Positions 36,311-44,526 of a DNA stretch of 64,000 nt are shown piece after piece. The first letter of the stretch is position 1. Each line of letters opens with the position of its first letter. The notes beneath the pieces were generated by a model. It searched no databases. It was given only the letters and a program-made list of their open reading frames with translations, and was not told the DNA's origin. The DNA is taken from contig CAVVRP010000012.1 of the NCBI GenBank assembly GCA_963750715.1, positions 124,001-188,000 on the forward strand, in the 5' to 3' direction. The position numbers and the translations under genes are program-made. This DNA comes from JAGVSR01 sp963750715. GTDB lineage: Bacteria > Pseudomonadota > Alphaproteobacteria > Rhizobiales > Hyphomicrobiaceae.

Positions 36311-36790
36311 GGACAAGGTGCCCAGGCGGCCATCGAGATCATCCAGGTCTTTTCGCATGGCACGCTTCCTAAGCCGCTCGTGTACTCGCCGGACATGCCG
36401 GCGTTCAAGTCTGCTTGGCAGGACACCATCGCGGCTGCCAAGCAATACAATGGCCCCGGCCGGTTCACTGCCATCATCGGCTCTGAGTGGACTTCGAACA
36501 CGGGCGGCAACAATCTCCCTCGCAACGTCCTCTCCCGCGATAACGAAAGTAAGGTCGGCTAGATCGTCCCGTATACGACGTTGTGCCATCTGGGCAGCGA
36601 CAACCCGCGCGATCTCTGAAAGTGGATGGCAGGTTACGAGGAGAAAACAGGCGGCAACGTACTTGCCATGGCGCACAACGGCAAAATGAGCAACGGGCGG
36701 ATGTTCCCCCTCATTGCGTCATTCACCGGTAAGCCCATCGACAAGGAAGATGTCGAGCAGCAAGCCTGGGCGGCCGATCCGGTTGCGCGA
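36311..36790 (+). pseudogene. internal fragment of a DUF3604 gene with two nonsense codons
   Basis: One continuous frame reads GTLPKPLVYSPDMPAFKSAW, GSEWTSNTGGNNLPRNVLSRDN, then TAG at 36560, IVPYTT and SDNPRDL, then TGA at 36617, KWMAGYEEKTGGNVLAMAHNGKMSNGRMF and SFTGKPIDKED. This is the middle of a DUF3604 protein (normally about 600-700 residues, related to metal-dependent phosphoesterases). The TAG replaces a Gln or Glu codon and the TGA the conserved tryptophan of DLWKW. Both ends are missing. It is a clear pseudogene inside the relic element. Confidence 0.8.
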
Positions 36791-36915
36791 ATGTCGGCAG
36801 AGCGTACGGTTAGCGGCAGTGCGATCAAACAATCCCACGCAGCGTCTAGCAGAAGGGGGCACCATCAACTAAAAGGGGATAGGTTAAGAGGGCCAATTAG
36901 GCAAGGGTGACTGGC

Positions 36916-37515
36916 ATGGTACAGAACACCGCCTCCGTTATCCCGATGTACAGCCGTGCCGCGCGGCGTTTTCACTGGTGGGTGGCCTTTTTAGTGCTGC
37001 TTCAAGCGCCAATTGGGTTCTACATGGTGTACAGACGCAAGGAAATGCCGAGCGTCAACGAGGCTGGCGAAACAGTTGCTGGTGTGTGGGACAGTGTCAC
37101 TTCCCTACTTTACAGTTCTCACAAGACGATTGGCCTTCTCATTTTTCTGTCAGTCTTGCTGCGTTTGGGCTACCGCTTGAGTCGGGGCGCACCTCCTTCC
37201 GACCCGTCGGTACCCCCTGTACTGACCGCACTATCGCACCTAGTGCATTGGGGGCTTTACCTCATGCTCGTATTGGTGCCGATCGCGGGCTACATCGCCA
37301 TTTCCTACGGTCGCCATCTGCAAGTTTTCGGACTGCCTCTGCCGCCCGTGACTATCGAGGACAAGAAGTTCTCCGAAGGGCTGTTCGAATTTCACGAGTT
37401 CGGCGCGACGATACTGCTAGCACTCGTCGGTCTTCACATCGCAGCGGCCGCCTACCACAGGTTCGTCCGCAAGGACCGGGTGGTAGAACGCATGCTGCCT
37501 CGGCGGCGCGTCTGA
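36916..37515 (+). CDS. cytochrome b561-type membrane protein
   Basis: The 199-residue product starts at ATG 36916, eight bases after AAGGG. It has four membrane segments with heme-ligand histidines at the expected places: RRFHWWVAFLVLLQAP, LYSSHKTIGLLIFLSVLLRLGYR, LSHLVHWGLYLMLVLVPIAGY and FEFHEFGATILLALVGLHIAAAAYHRFVRKD. Proteins of this family are di-heme b-type cytochromes that pass electrons between quinol and periplasmic or membrane acceptors. It lies within the region bounded by the tRNA repeats. No obvious partner gene is adjacent, since the DUF3604 gene before it is broken. Confidence 0.88.
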   Translation: MVQNTASVIPMYSRAARRFHWWVAFLVLLQAPIGFYMVYRRKEMPSVNEAGETVAGVWDSVTSLLYSSHKTIGLLIFLSVLLRLGYRLSRGAPPSDPSVPPVLTALSHLVHWGLYLMLVLVPIAGYIAISYGRHLQVFGLPLPPVTIEDKKFSEGLFEFHEFGATILLALVGLHIAAAAYHRFVRKDRVVERMLPRRRV

Positions 37516-37919
37516 GGTCTACTCGGGCTGCCGAAAGAGATCTGCAATCTGTATTCGAGATATAGGGCCAGCACGCCAATCCTCATTGCGAACACAGACT
37601 ATGCTACACGTATTTGGTTTGGGCAGGCCGATTTTCGAATGTCCATACACGGCCCTTACTCACCGTCCGCTGGGGCGCAACGTTGAGTCCGTTCTGTGGG
37701 TTAGACCTGCCATGTTGTGGACGTTGTCAGAACGGGGAATTTTGACCCCTCCGCGACACGCCAGCCGGGCGCTCGTATGGCTGCACACTGGGAATAAGCA
37801 GCCAGCAGATAGCGCACGGTCAAAGGGCATTCTGACTTCTGCGCTATCTCATTGAATTCGAAACACTGGAACGGATCGCGAAAAGTCAGTATACAGATTT
37901 AAACATTGACGACATTCGC
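37516..37919. other. intergenic region before the tRNA copy
   Basis: About 400 bases, less GC-rich than average, without a recognisable gene or repeat. It forms the right end of the putative relic element. Confidence 0.4.
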
Positions 37920-37967
37920 TACCTTCGAAGCAAAGGGTCGCAGGTTCCAATCCTGCCGGCGTCGCCA
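37920..37967 (+). repeat. degenerate copy of the tRNA-Arg 3' half
   Basis: The sequence ACCTTCGAAGC...AGGTTCCAATCCTGCC...GTCGCCA matches the last 48 bases of tRNA-Arg(TCG) at 34739-34786 with five differences. Position 32 of the match turns TTCGAAT into TTCCAAT, which would break the T-loop, and the 5' half is absent. It is not a working tRNA but a likely attachment-site scar. Confidence 0.8.
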
Positions 37968-38241
37968 CTTCTTGACACTGCGCCCGCTAGCCATCGCCAC
38001 CAAGTGCAGAACACGGAGTTTCGGGGTTTCGCCGGGGACTGAAACCGCCGGGTCATCATTCCCTGTAACCTATCTGCAACTCACTCCGGAAGATCCGGGG
38101 TGTGGGGGCGACAGGGCGTTGAAACTGCTGATACGGTCGAGGGGGAATGGCTTCCGGCGCGAAAGTGCGGGCCATTTCGCGCGTCGGCAAACGCCCGCTC
38201 GGGCGAGGCGGCGCAGGGGTAGGAAAGTTGGCGGAGTATCC

Positions 38242-38751
38242 ATGATGCAGGGAACTGTATTTCACCCGGGCCGCGCACGCACTGTGGCCCTCGCAGCGGC
38301 TCTTACATTCGGGGCATTCGGTCTTGCCGCTTCGGCACCGGCACTCGCGGACGAGGTTACGATCACGATCCTGAATCTCAAGGCTCTCGACAAACTGGAT
38401 GAGTTCTCGAAGGGTGATTTCTACGCGAAGGTGACGATCGACGGCACCACGCAAACGACGCCCGTCGCTAAACAGGAGCTGGAGATCAAGCCGAACTGGA
38501 CCATCACGCATAAGGTGAAGCCGGGCAAGATCAAGGTCAATCTGTCCGTCCTTGATAAGGATTTGACGAAGGACGATCCGATCGATATCAACCGGATCGA
38601 CAACAAGCGCGACCTCGACTTTGTCGTCGATACGAAGAAGTGCCGCGTCGAAGGCTTCGCCTCGACGTACAAGTGCGGGACCACGATCACGCGCTCCGGC
38701 AAGGAGAAGAAGGAAGCCGAGCTGTCGTTCAAGGTCACGGTCAAGAAGTAG
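38242..38751 (+). CDS. secreted beta-rich protein (C2-like), function unknown
   Basis: The product is 169 residues from ATG 38242, seven bases after GGAG; the frame is open further upstream but that part has no coding character. A signal peptide (ARTVALAAALTFGAFGLAASAPALA) precedes EVTITILNLKALDKLDEFSKGDFYAKVTIDG, a C2-domain-like opening with aspartates that could bind calcium, then alternating beta-strand text and two cysteines (KKCRVEG, TYKCGTT) that may form a disulfide. Periplasmic location is expected. An intrinsic terminator follows, so it is a single-gene unit. Confidence 0.75.
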   Translation: MMQGTVFHPGRARTVALAAALTFGAFGLAASAPALADEVTITILNLKALDKLDEFSKGDFYAKVTIDGTTQTTPVAKQELEIKPNWTITHKVKPGKIKVNLSVLDKDLTKDDPIDINRIDNKRDLDFVVDTKKCRVEGFASTYKCGTTITRSGKEKKEAELSFKVTVKK

Positions 38752-38805
38752 GCCAGTTGGCGCCGATCCTACGTCACGACAGTGGACGTCTGCCCGATCC
38801 GAGTG

Positions 38806-38848
38806 CGCCCGATCATTTGTTCCCACAGATGATCGGGTGTTCTTTTTC
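38806..38848 (+). terminator. intrinsic terminator of the C2-like gene
   Basis: CCCGATCAT (38808-38816) pairs exactly with ATGATCGGG (38829-38837) around a 12-base loop, followed by TGTTCTTTTTC. It lies about 55 bases after the stop of the secreted-protein gene. Confidence 0.8.
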
Positions 38849-38936
38849 GTGGCATGACGTCTTTCGCTCCCGCGTGCACCCAGACGACCCGTAACGGTTT
38901 GTTGGCGTCCTGGTTCTCTAATCAATAGCGCAGCCC

Positions 38937-39462
38937 ATGGTCGATTTCGTCTTGGTCCTCGTCGGCGCCTTTTATGTCTTCGCCGGGGTCGTTGCGGCAC
39001 GGGCGGCCGCTACGTCCCACATGATTGATCGCGCCATGGCGGTGATCTCCGGCAAATCTCCGGCGCCAACGGAGACGGCCCAGGCGATGTGGCTGGCGAC
39101 GGCCTCAGTCGGCATTCTCGTCTCCGGGCTAGCCCTGATGGCCCGCCTCGAACTGGGGTTGTGCGTCTTCATCGCCTCCGCTCTCGCTCAGGCCGCCTAC
39201 ATTTACGGCGTCGCGCCGCGTGTCTTTGATGTTGCCGATCCGCCGGACTCGGTAGGTCGGTTTCGTCGACTACCTAGTAGCGACGGGGCTTGTGGCGTGG
39301 GCGTATGTGCGCGGCCATCTGCTGCATTTGAGCGAACTGCCCTTTGCAAGACTTGCCGCGGCGTGCGCAGGGATCGTCGGATTTGCCGGATGGACCGCCT
39401 GGCAGATGTTCCAGCCGCTGACGCGCGGCTCGGACGGTGCGGCCACGTCGAAGGCGGCCTAG
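38937..39462 (+). pseudogene. four-helix membrane protein, frameshifted near the middle
   Basis: The frame from ATG 38937 encodes FVLVLVGAFYVFAGVVAARAA, then WLATASVGILVSGLALMARL and CVFIASALAQAAYIYG up to DPPDSV. At about 39250 coding shifts by one base: the +1 frame continues VGFVDYLVATGLVAWAYVRG, SELPFARLAAACAGIVGFAGW and QMFQPLTRGSDG, to TAG at 39460-39462. The restored product is about 174 residues with four or five membrane spans. Both parts look like good protein, so a single recent insertion or a sequencing error is likely. Family unknown. Confidence 0.62.
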
Positions 39463-40341
39463 GCAATGAGGAAAGGCGGCCGGGTCACTGCCCGGAGAAG
39501 GAGATGCTGGAAACCGAGCACCAGCGTCAGCAGGATCATGATCCGATTGACGCCGCCGCCGAGCCAGCCGGCATTGGGATTACACTCAGATGCGGGCGTC
39601 GCGGATCCTCTTCATGATGGTAGAGGGCGCGAACCGTTGCGCGCCGATGCCGGGCGGATTGTCGAGGAGAGATCAAGCGCCTTCTGCTTTCCGCCAAAGC
39701 GTGCGTCGGGTCTGTGGTCTTAGCTCTGGTCGGAGAGCGATTTGCGCGCTGGGTGAGCAGGGCTGGAAACCTTCTCGATCTGCGTGGCGCTCGCGACCGC
39801 TGCGGCCGGCAATCCGATGCCGACGATCACGAGGCCCGCAATGCGCCGGCGCTGCCGCTCGGTCGGATCGAGAACGAACGTCAGGAAAACGTAGATCGTC
39901 AGGGCGGCTGAAAGAACCATCTAGCCGCCGCGCGATCGCGACTATTGGCATGCCAGACGCGCCGGAGAAACCGGCTGGAACGACCCGGGGTTCGCCCCAT
40001 GAGGAGATTTCCGCGCCAGTGACGGCGGGCTCTGGAACAGGTATGCCATCAGGCGTGATCTGGCCAGATAATCCAGACAAGAATTGGATGTTGAAGGGGG
40101 GGCATGCACAGCCACTCAATGCCGTGGAAGTGCCGCGGCGAAATCGGGCGGCACTTTGAGAGCGCGGGCATGAGCAACGCTTCCGTCCACTGGACTATCA
40201 ACCTCTCGGTTTTATCGGTGCCGGTTTAGCAAAGCGTGGGCCCGTGGCATTTTTCGGCACAGTTAAGGGATTGCTTACTCCGTCCCGATCTAATGCAAAT
40301 CGCACGACCAGACGCCGTTTCAGGATGGATGCTGAGTTTCC
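39463..40341. other. gene-poor region, possible minus-strand small membrane protein
   Basis: This 880-base region has no convincing full gene. On the minus strand 39720-39920 there is a 66-codon frame with one or two membrane segments (SAALTIYVFLTFVLD and IAGLVIVGIGLPAAAV), without a clear ribosome-binding site. Further left, minus-strand text ends in NRIMILLTLVLGFQHLLLRA at 39466 and may be another gene fragment. The part from 40170 to 40341 probably holds the promoter of the Wzz-like gene. Decay is the simplest reading. Confidence 0.4.
39720..39920 (-). CDS. possible 66-residue membrane protein
   Basis: A short frame from ATG 39920 encodes SAALTIYVFLTFVLDPTERQ, then RRIAGLVIVGIGLPAAAVAS and a polar tail. 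Two hydrophobic stretches separated by a basic loop would make a small hairpin membrane protein. There is no good ribosome-binding site and the surroundings are decayed, so it may not be expressed. Confidence 0.35.
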   Translation of the reverse strand: MVLSAALTIYVFLTFVLDPTERQRRRIAGLVIVGIGLPAAAVASATQIEKVSSPAHPARKSLSDQS

Positions 40342-42576
40342 ATGGCTATCGCCTTGTCCGACGATATCGATATGTCAGCAGTTTGGTGCGTCATTCGCCG
40401 GAGGCTGCTGAAACGGCTGGTTCTGAGCCTGTTCGCCGGAGCCATGACATATGGAGTGCTGCTGGTCGTTTCGCCGTCCTACGAGTCCGAAGCCCAACTC
40501 CAGATCGTCGCCAAGGGTACGTCCAATCCACTCTCCTATCCAAAGCAGGACAGTGGCACGGCGTCGGATTCCACCACCGTCCGCATGGACAAGGAGGCGG
40601 TCAATACGCACGTGAGGGCGCTGCTTTCACCTGAATTTGGCGCCAAGGTAGCAGCCGAACTCAAGCTCATCGATCGGGTCGAATTCAACAGCGAGCTTGG
40701 AGCGCCGGACGCCATCAGCGGCATACTCCGGTTTGCCGGCATCGGAGCGCCGCGCGCCGGTGAAAGCGCGCAGGCCCGGGTACTGTCGGCTTACTTCAAG
40801 CGTCTGGAAGTCTATTCGCCGAAGGAAAGCCGGGCGATCAACATTCGCTTCACGTCGATCGATCCCGACCTCGCCGCGGTCGTTCCCAACCACCTGGCGG
40901 AAATGTACCGCGCAAAGCTGGCACCGGAAATCGTCGTCGAGACGGACGAAGTCCAACAGGCGCTCGAGTCTAAAATCAACAAGTTAAAAATCGAAGTGAG
41001 CGAGGCCGAAGCAGCTGTCGAACACTTCAAGGGCGAGGCCAACCTGTTCAACGGTGGTCAGCAGCAGACCGGACTCAACGAGCAAAAGCTGAGCGAGCTG
41101 AACGCCAAGATCTCGAAGGCGCAGGCCGCCAAGAGCGAGGCGGACGCGCGTGCCAAGTCAGCCCGCGAGATGCTGAAATCCGGAAGTGCCGACGCGCTGC
41201 CCGACGTGCAGAAGTCTCCGTTGATCCAGAACCTTGTACAGCAGCGCAATCGACTGGAGCGGCAAATTTCCGAGCTTTCCGCGACTTTGCTGCCGGGGCA
41301 TCCTCGCATGCAGCAGCTCAACACCGATCTCGCGGTTTTCAAGCGCCAGTTCACCGCCGAAGTGGCGGAGATCGGCGATAGCCTGGAGAAGGAGGCAAAG
41401 GTCGCCGGTCTTCGCCAGGAGTCGCTGGCCAGGAGTCTGGCCGAGCTCAAGGCCCAGATTGCTATGACCGGCTTTGACGAGGTCAAGCTGCGCCAACTCG
41501 AGAAGGAGGCGCGATCGAAACGTTCCGAGCTCGAGCGCCTGCAATCCCAGTTCGGAGCCAACCGCGCGCGCGCCGACGGCCGCGTCGTGCCCGTCGAGGT
41601 TCAGATCGTCACGAACGCGCGGCCGTCGAGCGTTCCGGCTATTTCAAAGACGTCGGCGATCGCCGGCTTAATGTCGTTCGCGACGTTCCTTTTGAGTCTC
41701 GCCTGGACCGTGATGATGGCGCTGGCTCGCGGCGCGCGACGAATCGATCCGGCCCAAGATACACGCGATGGCGCAATGGATGTCCCTCACGCAGCCAACA
41801 TCAGGATCGAGCCTCGCGTGACGCCGCCGCCCGCCTCGGCATCGAAGAGAGCGGCGCCTGCGAGTGAATCCGCTGCGCTGGTTAATTTGCCCATGTCCGA
41901 TGCCGGCGCCACCCACTTCAAGGAGATCACGCCGCTCGCTAAGGCGCTAATCGCCGATGCAATGGGTCCCGCGGGCTACCGCACGCTCGTGACGGCCGAT
42001 GCGCCCGGCATCGAAGTGATAGGCGATGCCATGGACCTAGTTTCCGCGCTGACCAAGGCCAGCAAATCGGTCATTCTCGTCGACTGGTGCCCGGAAGGCG
42101 GCGGCTATGCAACCTTGACCCAAACGCCAGATGCTCCTGGTCTGTGCGAACTGCTCGCCGGGAAGGTGTCATTCGAGCACGTCGTCAATCGCGTTCCCGG
42201 CAGTTATGCGCATGTCATCGTCACGGGCGATGTGTCAGCGGGCGGGTCGGCTGCCTTTGACTCGGATCGTATCAACTTAGTGCTCGATGCGCTTGATGAA
42301 GCCTACGAGCATATCGTCGTTAGCGGGCGACACCATCCGGCCAAGGCACTGTTCGAAACGATACAGGGCCGCTTCAATTCCTGCGTGATCGTTGCTCCGA
42401 CCAAGCGGCACCATCCGCGGAGTGCAGACGGCACCGAGCGGTTCCTTGGTTTCGATGTGACGGACATCTCGATCATGTACTTGGAACTGGCCGCGACGGC
42501 GACTGTCGTGGAACGTACAGCCATGAGAGGCATCAGTGCTGTCGGTGGTGCGGTCGCCCAGGCCGGACGCAGATAA
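40342..42576 (+). CDS. Wzz/ExoP-like polysaccharide co-polymerase with degenerate kinase domain
   Basis: The 744-residue protein has a Wzz fold: N-terminal membrane segment (LVLSLFAGAMTYGVLLVV), periplasmic beta part starting YESEAQLQIVAKG, a long coiled coil (about residues 195-430) and a second membrane segment (SAIAGLMSFATFLLSLAWTVMMAL). The C-terminal 200 residues look like a BY-kinase fold (VILVDWCPEGGGYATLTQTPDAPGLCELLAG, HIVVSGRHHPAKALF), but the Walker A lysine motif is missing and there is no tyrosine tail. It probably sets polysaccharide chain length or export without kinase activity. Only a broken deacetylase gene adjoins it, so its glycosyltransferases must lie elsewhere or be lost. 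Confidence 0.82.
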   Translation: MAIALSDDIDMSAVWCVIRRRLLKRLVLSLFAGAMTYGVLLVVSPSYESEAQLQIVAKGTSNPLSYPKQDSGTASDSTTVRMDKEAVNTHVRALLSPEFGAKVAAELKLIDRVEFNSELGAPDAISGILRFAGIGAPRAGESAQARVLSAYFKRLEVYSPKESRAINIRFTSIDPDLAAVVPNHLAEMYRAKLAPEIVVETDEVQQALESKINKLKIEVSEAEAAVEHFKGEANLFNGGQQQTGLNEQKLSELNAKISKAQAAKSEADARAKSAREMLKSGSADALPDVQKSPLIQNLVQQRNRLERQISELSATLLPGHPRMQQLNTDLAVFKRQFTAEVAEIGDSLEKEAKVAGLRQESLARSLAELKAQIAMTGFDEVKLRQLEKEARSKRSELERLQSQFGANRARADGRVVPVEVQIVTNARPSSVPAISKTSAIAGLMSFATFLLSLAWTVMMALARGARRIDPAQDTRDGAMDVPHAANIRIEPRVTPPPASASKRAAPASESAALVNLPMSDAGATHFKEITPLAKALIADAMGPAGYRTLVTADAPGIEVIGDAMDLVSALTKASKSVILVDWCPEGGGYATLTQTPDAPGLCELLAGKVSFEHVVNRVPGSYAHVIVTGDVSAGGSAAFDSDRINLVLDALDEAYEHIVVSGRHHPAKALFETIQGRFNSCVIVAPTKRHHPRSADGTERFLGFDVTDISIMYLELAATATVVERTAMRGISAVGGAVAQAGRR

Positions 42577-42620
42577 ACCAGAACGCAAACCCTAAAGCCC
42601 GGTAATGGCTTCGTCAGGTG

Positions 42621-43074
42621 AATTTGCAGGAACAGGTGATCGGCGAGGTTTGCTTCACGCTCGATGACGTCTATCGCGACCACCACTCGTAGGCCTACCC
42701 GGTTTTCAAATGCTGTGGCGTGCCGTTCACGGTGTTTGGGCCCGCCGCCTATGCCGACCCGGGATTGATTCATAGGCCATGTGCCGCGACCTCGTCATGA
42801 CGTGGGATGAGTTGCGCGATTTGGCCCGCGATCCGCGGGTGACGATTGGCGCGCACCATCAATTATTTTGCACCGTCATGGTATCTACCGACGCGGCACG
42901 CGAGGAGATTACTTGTGCACGAAGCCAATGCTCGATTGATCTCGGCGCTGCCGCTCGTCTCGCTCAGCGGGCGACTACCAGAACAATCGTCATGTTAAAG
43001 TAACGCTGGCGGGCACGCCGTTCGCGTTCTGGAAAGCGGCCAAGCGGATATCCGGTGACCGTGCCACGGCCTGA
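42621..43074 (+). pseudogene. NodB-type polysaccharide deacetylase remnant
   Basis: Three reading-frame segments of one protein are visible. First: GEVCFTLDDVYRDHHS, a TAG at about 42690, then AYPVFKCCGVPFTVFGPAAY, matching the FTFDDGY...PVFRRYGVPFTVFV block of polysaccharide deacetylases. Second: VMTWDELRDLARDPRVTIGAHH, matching the MTWDE...D..VTIGAHT block with the metal-site histidine. Third: HEANARLISALPLVSLSG and, after another shift, HVKVTLAGTPFAFWKAAKR to the stop at 43074. The catalytic FDD has changed to LDD. Several shifts and a nonsense codon make this a clear pseudogene, downstream of the Wzz-like gene. Confidence 0.7.
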
Positions 43075-43092
43075 ACTCAGACGGGGGACGCT

Positions 43093-43293
43093 TCAGGATT
43101 GCTGCATCCATTTGACCAGCCAGCCGGCGGGTAGCACCCACAAAAGCCCGGTAACGAGGTAATAGGTGAGTTCTGTGGCCTTACTGGCGTTGACCTGAAG
43201 GATCATCGCCGCCACCATCGCCAACAAGGCATAGATCGAGACGAACATGAGCAGAGCGATGGTGCCGACCAGCTTGCGGTTGCGCGATGTCAT
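43093..43293 (-). CDS. DUF2842 family small membrane protein
   Basis: The 66-residue product has two membrane segments, IALLMFVSIYALLAMVAAMIL and LTYYLVTGLLWVLPAGWLVKWM, with a short basic N-terminus (MTSRNRKLVG). This is the DUF2842 pattern, a small family largely of Alphaproteobacteria. It is divergent from the heme A synthase gene across 124 bases, an arrangement that recurs in the group and hints at a link with cytochrome oxidase assembly; the function itself is unknown. Confidence 0.88.
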   Translation of the reverse strand: MTSRNRKLVGTIALLMFVSIYALLAMVAAMILQVNASKATELTYYLVTGLLWVLPAGWLVKWMQQS

Positions 43294-43417
43294 TGGCTCG
43301 TAGCCCCGTTAAGTTGACGTCGTCGATCGCCGCGCCGGTTCGGCGCATTGTGAGTTCGATCGAGAATGTCTACGCCCGCCATCGAGACGACGGTGGATCA
43401 AGGAAGGCCAAGACGCC

Positions 43418-44488
43418 ATGGTCACAGCAACAATACAAGTGCGCCTAGCGCCGCAGGATTGGTCACGTGCCGACGCAATGGTGAGGGCGTGGCTTACGCT
43501 GTGTGTCGTGCTCGTGTTCTTCATGATCCTCGTCGGCGGCGCGACGCGGCTTACCGATTCAGGCCTGTCCATCACCGAATGGCAGCCGCTCCTCGGCGCT
43601 ATCCCGCCCCTCGACGCGAACCATTGGCAGGAGGCGTTCGACAAGTATCGCCAGATCCCCGAGTACCACCTCGTCAACAAGGGCATGTCCCTTGAAGACT
43701 TCAAATTCATCTACTGGTGGGAGTGGAGCCATCGCTTCCTCGGCCGCGTCGTCGGACTTGCTTTCGCCCTGCCGTTGGCGGTGTTCTGGCTGCGCGGCGC
43801 CATCCGGCCGGGCAACCGCGGTAAGTATCTCGGCGTGCTGGCGCTCGGAGGACTGCAGGGCGCGATCGGCTGGTTCATGGTCAAGTCGGGGCTGGTCGAC
43901 CGTGTGGATGTCAGCCAGTACCGCCTGGCGCTGCATCTTTCGGTTGCTTTCCTGATCCTCGGTCTGCTGGTCTGGCTGGCGATGGAGCTTTCGCCGCGAC
44001 GTACGCGGCCGTTGAAAAACGATGCCCCGAGCGAAAGCCGCACCGCGACCTGGATCGTTGGTCTGGTCTATCTGCAGGTGGCGCTCGGCGCATTCGTCGC
44101 CGGGCTCAAGGGCGGCCTACATTACAACACGTGGCCGCTGATGAACGGTGCGATCATCCCTGAAGACCTGTTCGCGCTTGATCCCTGGATTGCGAATTTT
44201 TTCGAAAACGCCACCACAACGCAGTTCAACCACCGTCTCGTGGCCTATGCGGTCGTCGGGTTTGGTCTGTGGCACGCGGGGGCCATCGTGCGCCACTGCG
44301 ATGACGAGCAACTGCGGCGTTCGGCGATGCTCCTGGCAACAGCGTTGCTGTCACAGATGACGCTCGGGATTTTCACGCTGCTATGGGCCGTGCCGATCGG
44401 ACTTGGAATCGCCCATCAGGGGTTCGCCGCCGTTGTGATCGCGATTGCGGTGCGCCACCTTTATCTGGCGCGCTCCGTGCCCGCATAG
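43418..44488 (+). CDS. ctaA: heme A synthase (CtaA/COX15)
   Basis: The 356-residue protein is a COX15-type heme A synthase with eight membrane segments. The signatures are GGATRLTDSGLSITEWQPLLGAIPP at the N-terminus, EFKFIYWWEWSHRFLGR-like FKFIYWWEWSHRFLGR (His heme ligand region), LGGLQGAIGWFMVKSGL, FVAGLKGGLHYNTWPLMNG and QFNHRLVAYAVVGFGLWH. It oxidises the heme O methyl group to make heme A for aa3-type oxidase in the inner membrane. A heme O synthase or oxidase gene is not in this window. The start ATG 43418 follows an AAGGAAGG stretch. Confidence 0.96.
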   Translation: MVTATIQVRLAPQDWSRADAMVRAWLTLCVVLVFFMILVGGATRLTDSGLSITEWQPLLGAIPPLDANHWQEAFDKYRQIPEYHLVNKGMSLEDFKFIYWWEWSHRFLGRVVGLAFALPLAVFWLRGAIRPGNRGKYLGVLALGGLQGAIGWFMVKSGLVDRVDVSQYRLALHLSVAFLILGLLVWLAMELSPRRTRPLKNDAPSESRTATWIVGLVYLQVALGAFVAGLKGGLHYNTWPLMNGAIIPEDLFALDPWIANFFENATTTQFNHRLVAYAVVGFGLWHAGAIVRHCDDEQLRRSAMLLATALLSQMTLGIFTLLWAVPIGLGIAHQGFAAVVIAIAVRHLYLARSVPA

Positions 44489-44526
44489 TTGGCGCAGGGG
44501 GTTGAGCCGGCGGAACGCTGGCCGCG

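Larger units (their letters stand above)
34739..37967. mobile_element. probable relic integrated element between tRNA-Arg and a 48-bp tRNA copy
   Basis: The intact tRNA-Arg 3' half (34739-34786) and a degenerate copy (37920-37967) are direct repeats with 43 of 48 bases identical. This is the pattern left by tRNA-targeting integrases, with one full tRNA and a partial copy at the far end. The 3.2 kb between holds an odd secreted protein, a broken DUF3604 gene and a cytochrome b561 gene. No integrase gene remains, and the copy has diverged, so the element is old and immobile. Exact ends are inferred. Confidence 0.5.

Noticed and set aside
37920..37967. Second functional tRNA-Arg
   Set aside because: The 5' half is missing and the T-loop is mutated.
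37906..38241. N-terminal extension of the C2-like secreted protein
   Set aside because: The extra 112 codons overlap the tRNA remnant and precede a proper signal peptide and ribosome-binding site at 38242.
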